From Periconia sp. R9002 (taxonomy: Eukaryota; Ascomycota; Dothideomycetes; Pleosporales; Periconiaceae), in contig JAMAHW010000029.1 of assembly GCA_023627715.1 (NCBI GenBank), positions 124,001 through 188,000 of the forward strand: DNA of 64,000 bases, in the 5' to 3' direction. The position numbers were made by a program, and so were the translations under genes. The notes under the pieces were generated by a model. The model had not been told where the DNA came from. It did not search any database and was given only the letters and a program-made list of their open reading frames with translations. Positions 45,224-56,795 of this stretch are shown here, piece by piece; the stretch's first letter is position 1; each line of letters begins with the position of its first letter.

Positions 45224-48200
45224 TTAGAGTGCGAGGCCAGTGCCATCGCCGCTCCATCGATACAGGCTTAGCATCTCTCTGCGTCGCTGCTGCGCAAGCT
45301 CGGCAGAATCATCCATACCTCTGCCACGCACTTGTTGCAGAGCAGAACGCATGACTTTTCGGAAATTTCTCTAGATCTTGCGTCAGCATTGAAAAGGTAA
45401 TCTCGGAATATGCAGAACAATTGCGATGGTGTTTGAGAAGCCGGTGGCGAATGAAACTGCGGAGAAACGGCTGAATAGGGCCGCTCAAGCTCCAAGCACG
45501 GCTAATTGTGGGCTCTTCCCCACGAATTCGCAAGGATCATAAGAGAATTCAGCGCGTACCTGGTATTCGGTGTTGAGAGTAACAATGCAAGCTTCATGCG
45601 CACGCACTATCGTCTCACACGCTTTGACGACGTTGGGGTTCGCTTCGCCCTGTAATTTGTCCGCTATCAAAAGCAAAAGAAAGCTTCCCTGTAACAAATA
45701 GATGCCAAAAAACTGCTTGCGTTATTAGCAGGAATTGTTCAACCAGAATGACTAGTAACTCACAAATGGCATAAAAGAAAGGTCGGGATCTAGCTCTAAG
45801 ATTTCATTGAGGGCTTCGGCAGCAGAGACTGCATGCCCGGTCGCATCAATGAAGCTCTGCGATGAGATCCAAAGATCATTGTCATCGAGGAGAGAGATGG
45901 GATCCCATTTGCCGTTCAAGAGAATATGCAGAGTGTGCATGATATGTGTGCTGTAGGCCACTACAATTTTAGTGCGCATGAGTGCTTCTTGAGCTCGAGA
46001 AGTAGTTGAATTTACAGACCGTGCCGAGGGAGTGCCAGGGTGAATGGGTTCGTGGGCCTCTAGATTTGCATCATTGATAGCTCTTGCCCTCAGCTCCTGA
46101 AGCGACCTGTCGTAAGCCTCTAGTTGTCTTGTAATTTCTGCAGCATGGTCGTCCCAATTGGTCTTCGAGCCGAATCGCGGGTGGTTGCGTGCATGATGCA
46201 CTTCGACGATCTCTCCGAGAATAGTCATCAGAGGAAGGAAAAATCCGAATATGGAGTGTCCGGTGCACTCAAATATGGGACCTCGTCGAACGGTGGGATC
46301 TGAGAATGATTGAGCGGAGTTCCCATAAAATTCGCCGGATTGCCATACATTGTCATTGACAGGTGTCAAAAGCTCGCTGCACTCAATATCCAGCAGTGAC
46401 AGCGGCCTGTTGTAGCACAGTGCCAGGTGCCTGTCCACTGTGTACAGCATCCACCAGACACGTCTGCGTTCCTCACGCTGTTCTTCGGTGATATTCACCG
46501 AGCTATTTTGTCCATTCGATTGTGTTCCTTCTAAGTGTTCCATCTCCCTGGGAGCATTCACGTCCTCCGGTGGAGGTGTCACAGGGAGTTCTTTGCCAAG
46601 CTTGAGTTCCCTAGCCAAACTCCACGCTGCGTTCCACCAACGGAGTGATGCGGCTTTGTATTCGCTAGCCGAGATAACAACAGCGAGGTTAATGTAAGTA
46701 CAGATGTCGTCAATACCCCCCGGTGCGCCCGGAGAGTTCACGGCATATTGGCTTCGTTGCCAGACTGGCTGAGGTTGGTCAAACTGGTGTTCCGCAATAC
46801 CCAAATCAGACTCTTGTGTAGAAATTCCAAAGTTGTTCATAGTAGCAGCGGAGCTATAGGTTGAGCTAGACTCATCACTGGCGGATTGGTGGACAAGAGG
46901 CTTCAGAAGGCCAATAGTCAGGTTGATTAGTTTTTCCGACAATTGACTGCGAGCAGAAGGCGATGATGCTAAATAGGGCGATTCGCTTGTCAAACAACCA
47001 ATCCAAAGCATGCTAGCGAGTAGTGCAGGGCTGCACTCGCGCGGGTTGTCTTGCCGTAGGAAAGAGTCCTTTCGGAAGACGTGACCCAGCACATAAGGGC
47101 TCACAGGCTGCATAATGGCCGCCGATGAACTCTGAAAGTACAACTCCAACAAGTCGCAAGCTAGAGCAAGTGGCATAATACCGTTGAGATGATTGGTGAG
47201 TGGTTGTAGAACCGGGAACCTCAATGGCTGAGGTGCACCAACGTGCGGTGCATTGGCGTACATGGTCGTTGCAGATGGTGAAGGAAGGGATAGCCACCCC
47301 GGGGATCCAGACACAGGCGATGTGGCCATGTATCCAGGCATCGGCGATTCTGTGTTCCCCATACGGAAGGCGTTGGGAGGCTCTTGAGCACTTTGTGGGC
47401 TGATCATACCGTATGGACTGCTTGCGTACTCTGGTATGTTGGAAGGGATCATAGGTTGCATCCCGGAAAGAGGATGTGGTGACTGGTGCATCATGTTCCT
47501 ATTGAACTCATCCATTGAGGAATACTCCGGGATCGTATTGTGCATAGAGAGCCCCTGAGTCTGGATGCGGGGGGGCTGCATTGGGTGGATTGGACTCTCT
47601 GGAATGGCATCTATGGCGCTCATGCTCATCGTCCTTGAGATTGGAGTCACTGCCTGGTATACTGATGCATTATCTAAACTTCTGGTCGTTGACATGCTGG
47701 CGGCGCGAGCTTGCGGGATGCTGGGTGGTGGGAGTTCTGGCAACGGGCGCTGGCCTTCGAGCCGATCACTCTGCTCAGTGTCTGTAGTTTTCTGTTCCTC
47801 CGGGGCACCGGTGCTGCGTGATTGTGGACTGCCAGATGCAGAATCTCCCGACGGTTGAGCCGTACCAGTTGTTACAGCCGTCGCCGCAGCTTGTTGCTGA
47901 GCAAGATCTTTTCTTGATGCTTTACCACGCTTCTTGCGTTCTCGCATGTACTCGCACGTCAGTCCGAATTCTGCCATAGCGTTAGTGTCAAATTCCTTTT
48001 GACAGCGCCACAAAACTGTCAAAGTTGTTTTGTGGAGCTTGGTCAGACGTTACCTATACAATGGGCGCACTACGTGAGGTTAGCCAGTACTACTTATGAC
48101 GTTCATTCCCATAACATACAGGCGCTTTCCCGTCACACTTTGTTCTTAACTGATTGCATTGATCACAAGCTCGGCTGATTCTGCGTCGCACTGGACCGGC

Positions 48201-48497
48201 ATTGGCAGCACCGCGACCGCCCCGCTCGTGGAGCATAGCCTCTCTTTGATTGCGGGGAGCTGCAGCAATAGGTCCATTCGCGTAAGGGAGACGGTGAGGT
48301 TTTACAAGACCCTTGCCGTTCGGTAGAACATGTCGATTTGGGTGAAAGTGAAGAGCATACTGGGAGGTATGAGCGAGAGTATCGAGAGGTGAAGGTCCCA
48401 TATGCTGCGTAGCAAGATGATGTTGATGTTGATCGACGAGGTTAGGGGGAGGAAGATGGCCAAAGGCTTGGGGGTAAGCCTGGTGGATCATGTTCAT
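45224..48497 (-). CDS. xlnR: Xylanolytic/cellulolytic transcriptional activator XlnR (Xyr1)
   Basis: Zn2Cys6 activator that switches on xylanase, cellulase and pentose-use genes on xylose. Five minus-strand exons: 48120-48497, a 16-nt micro-exon 48054-48069, 45764-47970, 45560-45712 and 45224-45370, totalling 966 residues, close to known XlnR proteins. The zinc cluster [14 protein letters not shown] is in exon 1. The micro-exon supplies CAHCI, and exon 3 opens with [19 protein letters not shown], giving C111, C114, C121, C127, C130 and C137. A long Ser/Pro/Met-rich region follows, then the fungal transcription-factor middle domain ([39 protein letters not shown]). The C-terminus ([30 protein letters not shown], ending [12 protein letters not shown]) is rebuilt across two introns and is diagnostic of XlnR. 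The start [10 protein letters not shown] is the most upstream in-frame ATG. Confidence 0.95.
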
Positions 48498-51400
48498 TCT
48501 AGATCCGGTGCCTGCGTCGGCCGCAGTTCCGCCTCTGGAAAATAATTGGTAGTGCTCAATGGTGTTGGTGAAGGTGGTGAAGATGGCGACGAAGAAAGTT
48601 CAAAGGTCGATGAACAGGAGGTGGCCACCACACAAACAAACAAACGATGAGTGCTGGTGAAGGGTTGGATAGTGGTGGATATGCTCAGCACCGGGCTGGA
48701 AAGAAGTCGTCAAAAAGGTCCTGTACGGATTGATGCAGGTGAAGTGGCCTCGGGTGGTCTTTTGACTTGTAGTGGTGTGTATGAGTACAATATAGGTAGC
48801 TGCCGGGCGCTGCCTTCTCCGCCTTAAGACCTGTCTTAGTGGAAACCGCGGGGTATAGCACAAATGGTATGGGTGCTTGGAAGTGCAGGGTGGCCAATAC
48901 CGCGAATGACATGGGACGTAAAGGCAGCATGGGAGCAATGGACTCGCAAGCCATCACCGGGTCTAGCTACGTCGCGCGTCAGAAAGACTTTGAGCCACAT
49001 GGGTTACTCCTGTCCTGTCCTGCAAACGAGATGGGCATCAGACTGCACTGCAGGCAGGTTCTGTGCGCTGCATTCGAGCCAAGGTGCTCTGCTTGCTTGC
49101 TTGCCCCTGTCACCCAGCCATCATTCACCCTGGCCTGGACGGCTCAGGGGCCCCCGGCGTACCGCAACGCTCCCACGTTAAGCACAGGGCAGCCAGCCGT
49201 GGATCTTCGGTGCCGCGAGCTTGAACGGATGCACCCTAATGCTCTGCCATGGGTTAGGCCCGCAATCAAAAGATGATATTGCTCATCCCGGCCTATACCA
49301 GCCCCTCTTAAGACTTTGCGCCGTACCGATGCCGGCTTCAAGTACCATCTGGTACCCCTCGAACCGCCAAATCGACATGTCGCCCGGTGCTGACGGAGCA
49401 GGACGATCAAGAAACAATTCCTGCTATGATTGGTGTCTGTAGCCCGCTTTTCGTGGGCCTGCACACAACGTCCACAAGCGTTTCCGAGCTCACTCTTCGC
49501 CGCCGCCGCCTCCGCCGCCGCCGTTGGTTGGTAGTCGGCATGTCTTGGTTCTTTTCCAGGCTCTCAAGGACTCAAACCTCCTCAAACGCCTCAATACCTT
49601 CACCCCCCGCTGCATTTGGTTGACATCAGCCCATCACTGTCGAGGATTATAACGTGCCGAGCATCCCTCATTGCAGCGGAAACCTCTTCTAGCAGCTTGG
49701 TTGGAACACGCCCTTTCTTCCACGATTCTACCAGAAGCAGCCGGAAGGCATTGATTCATGCTTGTTACAAACAACAAAGTCGGTCTTCGGCAGCATTCCC
49801 AAACCATCTGCTAGGTCCAGGTGGTGCACAACCACCTTCCGAAAGTCCGACGTGACCATAAAACATTTTTTCCTCGTCTCGAAGACATATATAGTATGCG
49901 TACAATATTGCGCTCCATTATCATGCTCGGCAAAGCACGTATAATGCAATGGGAGGGTCTTCGCAAACTCTATCATTATCTGCAGACCTAAGAGGAAATG
50001 ATGGATGGCCCTTGAGTCTGGGGAAAGGGCTGGACGTGCCGGTCTAGAGCTATAATACGGTCTGCTATGATGTCCAGTCGACAAAGGGGACGGGCGTGGC
50101 CATGTCAGCGTGCCCCATCTATTATTTGGCAGTGACCTATGAGGCGACAAATGGTCTGGAAGCGCTTGCAGATGAATTTCGCTGGATCAGTATTCGCCCT
50201 CCGTGTCCACCAAGTTAGCTGCTCCACTAAGGGCAGAAGCCAGCCTGATCATCGTAAGATACATTGCCAGTTGTTTTAATCCGCGCCGAAGAACTAGTCG
50301 ATAGTATACTTGGATACTTGACTCGCGCTCACACACCCGAATCCGTAGACTGCACCCTTAAAGTGGCAGCCTTCACGGATCGCTCCGCATCTCAACGGCC
50401 TGAGTGTAATCCGCCCTACGTACATAGTATCAATATGCCGTGATAATTATTACAAGTGACACAAGACTCGCTTTGGAAGCTTGGCAATCAATTTGCAGCC
50501 AGGCTGCAGGAACATTCATGTGAGCTCGAGCAAAATTCTCGTTACGTTGGCCAGCGTATCCCTCCGGTCGATCCATAGCTCCTCCATAACGGCCAGGATG
50601 GGTTGTGGGCTGGTCCTATTGCCAGGTTCATCCTACGCTCCAATTTCCCAGGGGAGGCGAAATGCCGAAGAATCCATCTTTCAGGGCAAAACTATGCGAA
50701 TGGTATAAACTTTGTGAAAAACGTAGGGATGACGATAATGATTCACTGAACGCAGCTTTGCCAGCAACGACTTTGCCTCTTCGCGACAACAACTGGGGCG
50801 GTAAGATGGAACTCAACCCAGCGCCGATTCGGGAACGGGGGTATTTCTCCGCGGTGGCTTGGAAAAGCTGGTAGGGAGGAAACTTCGTGATTTGCGGCGG
50901 TAGTTGGTGTACATTATTACATGTGCCATTACATACTACATTTGCTCTTTCGTCTTAGGTGTTGGAGAAACCGGTTGGTGTGCGACGGATGGGCGGCAAA
51001 CGAACCGTCAAGTAAATATCTCTTCGAGGGGCACGGAGCCACTGAGGTTACCGTTGCACCCTCCAACAGACGAAAGCGTCAACAGGCGAGGATCCCATTC
51101 GAATCCTGTCAGCCCCCAATCTACCCCTAACGGCGTTAGTCCTCCGAGGGAACTGCACCTGGATTATGACACGGTGCATTAATTCTCGACCAATAGCAAT
51201 TGAGGAATATCTCGAACGGTTTGGCGCCTTTTCTGCCTTCACTGTCCATCTCATGCTCTCCATGTGGCTCAAATTGTTGCGCCATTCGCAGCTCTGGGCC
51301 TCTGGCCATGCATTCCCATCCGAGAGAGACAGAGAGAAAAAGAGAGAACCCCCCTTATCAACACAGATACTGATAGTATTTGCTATTGATGTGGTGAGGG

Positions 51401-52668
51401 CGAAAACGTCGAACTTCTTTTAACCACATTTCCCTTAGGAGCCACCAACAATACATGTACCTAGCAGGAGTGTTAGTTCCGACCAAACATTTTCTATCAG
51501 ACGTAAAATTGGCTACATCTTCTTTTGAAAGAGTCTGCCGTTCTACTTTTCTTCTGCTTAAGGCTCAGGACGAGGATATCATTTTCCGCCCTGCATGGGT
51601 TATGTGATCAGTCATTCAGCTTATAGTATGTACAACGGCGCCATGCTCCCGACCTGCCCAACCACAAATTGTACATACTCGATGGTCAGATAGAAGAGTT
51701 GGTGGTAAATGGTAATTTGAAAACAATCCGCGGCGAAGCAAGACGGCAAGAGGCCAGGCGATCCAAGGACATGGACCAAAGCGCGGCCAAGGTGTCTATG
51801 TCTCGTTAATCGGTCTGTTCCCTGATGCCACCGTCTGCATACGGAACATCCGCTCAAAGACGGCTGGGTGTTGCAACGCCGCGTCCTGGAGCTGCGCCGC
51901 GAAATAGAAGCAGGCGCATGCCAATTTGTCTCAATCGAATTCTGACATTTGATTGATTTTTTCCCCACAAAACAGAGCCTCCCCAGGAATCTTTTATATA
52001 CACAAGTATGTAGGTACATACTCCTGTGTTGATATAAGCATACAAGTACTTTTATACCCATGTGATTTCGGCCAACGACACTCTTCTCAAGTCTCTCTTA
52101 TCGTATAGGGTCGTCTGTGGTCACTTTCTACCAATCATCTCGCGGACCCCTATCTACCATGCAACAAAGACCCATGAATGAAGAATTTAACTTTCCACAA
52201 CACGTTGCCGTGTGACAGTCTGCGGGGTTCGCTGGTCGACCCTACGTGTATTGCCAACTGGGCGGCGAGGTGGGCAGGCGGCAAAGTGCCAACATTACGG
52301 CTCAGCCATCGGATGCTTCGTTTCCTATTGCTTTGATGGTGTCTTAGGCATCATGTGGCGAAGTTCAGTAGGCCGGTAATAAAATGGTTTTTAGTGTTTA
52401 AAGGAAAACAGTTTTTTCAAGGGTGAATAGAAATTGAAGTGAGTAATCAGATAATGCCAAGACTCGCCTTTCCATTCAGGGACAGCACCCCACCAAACTA
52501 GACAGACCTGAGACAGTACGTCACCGGCATCGGCATTGGGCAAAAGAAACCTCAACATCAATTTTATATTGTACGACTATATTCCAGAACTCATATTGGC
52601 GCTCTCACCCATCGCAAAGGTGCAAATTAATTTACGTGTGTGGCTTAACCTTACCCTGATACACCAAG
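48498..52668. promoter_or_regulatory. 4.2 kb gene-poor region upstream of xlnR and of the aldehyde dehydrogenase
   Basis: Separates two outward-facing genes, so it holds both promoters, but is far longer than other divergent gaps here. Contents: a CCG/CGC trinucleotide run at 49498-49524 and short frames such as 49728-50150 (minus) and 51621-52061 (minus) with no recognisable product. Single matches to short carbon-repressor hexamers occur but are expected by chance. Confidence 0.5.
49498..49524. repeat. CCG trinucleotide microsatellite
   Basis: Nine CGC/CCG-type triplets with one CTC interruption, in the xlnR upstream region. Confidence 0.8.
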
Positions 52669-54184
52669 ATGTCGGTAGAGACTATTACAACAATCTCGCC
52701 CATCACCAATCAGCCAATCCTGAAACGCAATGGCCTTTCAGATGCCGATCTTGTTTCTATTCCAGAGACAGCCTTACGTGCTTTTGACGAGTTCCGTCGT
52801 ACCTCTCTCTCAGAAAGGCAGCAGATTGTCAAAAAGGCTCTGAAATTGCTAAATGAACGCCAAGACGCACTGGGGAAAGAGCTTACTGAACAGATGGGCC
52901 GTCCCATTGCATATACCCCAAAAGAGGTCACCACTGCTGTCATGCGGGGTGAATACATGCTCAAGATCAGCGAAGAATCTTTAAAAGATACCGAGGGAGA
53001 CGCGGAAAAGGGCTTTAAGCGCTATATCAAAAAGGTCCCCATTGGGCCAGTCCTGATCCTGTTCCCTTGGAATGTTCGTGGACTGTTCAGATTAATTAAT
53101 TTCATATTGGCTAATGATATATCCAGTATCCCTACTTGACGCTTGTAAATTCTCTCATCCCAGCTTTGCTCGCTGGCAATTCTGTGATCATCAAACCTTC
53201 CCCGCAAACACCAACGAGTGCCGAGCAGATCCAGCAGATCTTCAGCGATGCTGGGCTGCCCAAAGGGGTCCTCCAGGTTTTTCACAGTGGATCCATCTCC
53301 CAAATTGAGACCATAGCACGATCCCCACAGGTCCAACTGGTCTGTTTCACCGGCTCTGTAGCCAATGGTCTCGCTGTTCAAAGCGCCGCAAGCGACCGTG
53401 TGCCCATCCGTATCGGACTAGAACTAGGTGGCAAAGACCCTGCCTACATCAGGTCTGACGTCGACATCAAATGGGCCGCGGAAGAGATTGTGGATGGAGC
53501 CATATTCAACTCGGGTCAAAGTTGTTGCAGTGTTGAACGTGTCTATGTCGACGAAAAGATCTACGATGACTTTGTTTCCTCAGTACAGGATGTCCTGAAA
53601 GGCTACAAACTTGGTGATCCCATGCAGAAAGACACTCAGATTGGCCCAGTCGTTTCCAAGCGCTCTGTTGAAACCATCCGGGCCCATGTCAAAGATGCAC
53701 TCGAGAAGGGCGCCACAAATGCGACGCCGGATAACGAATCGTTTAAATCTCCTCCTCCTGAGGGTAACTTTGTTCCACCCACTCTCTTAACAAATGTTAA
53801 TCATGACATGGCTGTGATGACTGAAGAGACGTTCGGTCCAGTGATCCCTGTGATGAAAGTCAAGGACGACGCAGAGGCCGTTAGACTCATGAACGACAGC
53901 CAGTTTGGTCTGACGGCCAGCGTGTGGACCAAGGATACAAACAAAGGTCACGAGCTCGTCGACGACATCGAGGCAGGAACTGTTTTTGTCAATCGATGCG
54001 ATTATCCCGCACCTGTAAGTTAGGATCCTAGCCTTTTTACCCTGTCGATGCATGAGTTAACGTATGTCAGGACCTTGCTTGGGTCGGCTGGAAAGATTCT
54101 GGAAAAGGACAGACGCTCTCTAAGTTCGGTTTTGACCAATTTGTCAAGCTCAAGAGTTACCACGTCAAAGATTACCCAAAATAG
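52669..54184 (+). CDS. Aldehyde dehydrogenase (succinate-semialdehyde dehydrogenase-like)
   Basis: NAD(P)-dependent oxidation of an aldehyde to an acid; exact substrate not determinable. Exons 52669-53073, 53127-54014 and 54071-54184 give 468 residues, normal for the short SSADH-like branch. The first splice restores FPWNYPYLTLVNSLIPALLAG, the usual cofactor-binding lead. General base E234 is in LELGGKDPAY, nucleophile C268 in GQSCC (a double cysteine), and EETFGPVIPV closes the catalytic domain. The last exon restores the oligomerisation end DLAWVGWKDSGKG and KSYHVKDYPK. No targeting signal. Confidence 0.93.
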
Positions 54185-55122
54185 ACTGAGCTTCACTAGC
54201 ATTACTACCAAACTAGCGCCTCATAGACGTCTTAATCAGAATTTCTTCGTCTCTATATCTGCTCAGCCATTAAATATAATTCAGTTTCTTGTAAATTTCT
54301 TGATTGGGTTACATACAGAAACGTTGTTTTCACGATTTTGTGGCTCTTCATGTCAACTTATATCTTTAGCGTTTCATTCCAAGTCGTTGCCCTTCGGTGG
54401 TGGGACGACTTGTCTCATAAATGCAAGTTCAAATTACGGCTACTCGATTGGGAAACGCCTTGTCGCGTCACAGCGCGCGATACGGTTGTTTGACTCAAAA
54501 AATATACACTTTATGCAAGGCGGTAGTACAACAACATGAGATCGATTGGAAACTTACAAATAAAGACTCCTCCCAAAACAGTCGAAGAAACCATGTTTGA
54601 ATCATGGTCGTGTATAAATTTTTGTTTGCCAGCAATACATTGTCCGAATATCCTTTTACAAAAAAAAATAAATGTTGTCTACTTTTGCTTAGACCCTGTG
54701 CCGGAAAGCCCGTTCTCACGAACATTCCTCGGAATTGTTAGTTCTGGAATGCAAGACTTAGCATTGTCTAGACGGGATAGGAATCCCCTTCCTACGGTTG
54801 TCGCGTGGCGTCAACGAAATTTATCGCTTAGGAAACGCTGAGCCCATCCTCTCCCTTTAAAACCCTTCGATCCGGTTCCCTTGGGGCTTCTTTCCGGACA
54901 GCTGTCAAACATCGCGTCCTTCGATGATTCACACTCCGTCTCGCAGTGTATCTCCTCTCCCCTCTTGTTTCTCGTTTCGGTAGCTTTCTGTACCTCTTCA
55001 CTCCTTCTTTCGTCTATTCCTGCGTCTTCGTCACTGCTTGCTATTGATACCCATCGCATTCCTTTACTTCCTGCTGCCACAAAAATATATTCTTGCGTTT
55101 CTGTTCCAAAGTTTCCGCAAAA
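54185..55122. promoter_or_regulatory. Intergenic region upstream of the CRIB-like gene
   Basis: 938 bases, AT-rich at first. The last ~180 (54940-55122) are strongly pyrimidine-rich on the plus strand, as in active fungal 5' leaders. No separate gene recognised. Confidence 0.5.
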
Positions 55123-56310
55123 ATGGCTTTCAAAAGTATGATGAAAAGCATTCGACGAGTCATTCTGTGTGGCAAGGGTGAAGTACCAAACAAGCCACTA
55201 GAAATTGTAAGTTGTCAACATACTCGATAAACAAGACCTGAATCGAAGCTCATGTGAATTTCAGGGGTCCCCAACTGATGTACGGCGGATGGATTTCAGC
55301 GAGGCATTACCAGGCTTGACCGAGGCAGAGTGAGTTGTCCTTTCCCCAACAGATCTTCCAATACAGGTTCGGAACGACCGATCGTCCCTGTCCGACCAGA
55401 CTACTTAGACATCCACACCCCACCTTCCCCCATCTCCTGTCTCTGAACTTAAACACTCGAATTCGATGGCAAAAACATCCCGGAGAAGAAAACTGTTCAA
55501 GCAAGACTAACAAACTACACTCGTGTCCACAGTAGTAAATTCATTCGCGAAAAGACCGCCAACGACGACATCCACCTTATAACTTTCCAGCCGCCCGCTC
55601 CAACCGAACCCAGTACGCCCCAACGCACCGCCTCCCCTGTCCCGTCCCAATCCACAACCTCCGCCTCTGCCTCCCCCTCGGCAGTTCCCCATGAATCGGA
55701 ACCCTCCTGCCCGCTTCTCAACGCAGCCTCCTCCAATCTGCCTTCGACTTTGCCCACCCCGCCCCGTCGCCAGCATACCGACACATCGCCGCCCGCATCT
55801 CGCATGAAAAGCATGTGGGAGCGTACGCGGCGTCTCTCATCCAGCCATCGATCTAGCATTGGGTATTACGAACTCGATGCTGTCAACAGCGATGTGAGCG
55901 TGGACGTTGTTGAGAACAAACGAGATAACAGCAAAATTGAAGATCAAACTGACGGCGATGAATATGGTAAGGAATTGGCGCCATTGACACTGGACATCGA
56001 CCTCGATTTCAAAGACAACGGAGGGTTAGGGTTCGATTCGACATCGGCGTCGTCCTTGTCGAGCAATAATCATCTTGACGGCGGAAATGGGGGTTTCGAG
56101 GAGCAGTCGACTTTTGGGGGCTCCGCTCTTACTTCCACGGTTGCCATGGGGAAAGGTGGTAGGGATGGTGGTGGAGATTCGATCCCTGCGACGCCCAAGG
56201 GCCCACTGGAGAAGATTCCGAAGATTGCAGGGTTGATTAGGGATACGGATATTGGGGACAGTAGTGAGAGTGAGATTGGAGAGGAGGAGGGAATGGCCTT
56301 GGTCTGTTGA
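55123..56310 (+). CDS. Small basic/serine-rich protein with CRIB-like N-terminus
   Basis: Function unknown. Exons 55123-55206, 55265-55329 and 55533-56310 join in consistent phases to 308 residues; the second intron (203 nt) is unusually long here. The N-terminus MAFKSMMKSIRRVILCGKG is basic and could bind membrane. Next, IGSPTDVRRMDFSEALPG resembles a Cdc42/Rac-interactive (CRIB) peptide in its I-x-x-P start but lacks the central histidines. SKFIREKTANDDIHLITF follows the last splice. The rest is low-complexity Pro/Ser/Thr, then acidic with LDIDLDF and a KGPLEKIPKIAGL stretch near the end. CRIB function is a guess from local similarity. Confidence 0.72.
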
Positions 56311-56795
56311 TCATGGGGTTGAGCTCTAGTCATAGGACGAAGGATTCTATTGTTTATGGATAGATTGCTACATAGGCTGCCATCTCATCCCCAGGCAACA
56401 AGATGGGCTATAAGAGATTTTGGTAATTGCGATCAGGAGACGGGGGTGCTGAAAATTTGTGTATTTGTACGAAAGGTTTACGAAGTGCTTGGGTAATTCA
56501 ATGGGTTTAGTATTGGGATATATGGTATAGGCGGGTAAATTGATTGTTTCATTTTTTATGACTTGATTTCTTTGCTGAAAGTAGTTGTCGAGGATGTTGG
56601 TAGGTGGTTAACACGGACATTATCGTGATATTCATTGATTGGGTTATGAACCTTGGTGTAAAAAACCTGAAGTAAAATGAGGATAATATCACTCATTTAC
56701 AATTGAGTATATAATTCAGTCAAGGGAGTAAAGGGCCCTTCGCTTGTTCTCTTTCCGAATCTGTTGGTGAACATCTTCAAGATACTTTCCTCCTC
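56311..56795. other. Intergenic region between convergent CRIB-like gene and cnxE
   Basis: 485 AT-leaning bases; two 3' flanks, nothing else recognised. Confidence 0.6.

Noticed and set aside
48848..48853. GCGGGG match to the CreA/Mig1 hexamer upstream of xlnR
   Set aside because: A single six-base degenerate match is expected by chance in this much DNA.
49728..50150. 140-codon minus-strand frame upstream of xlnR
   Set aside because: No family, no splice partner and flanked by similar-length chance frames.
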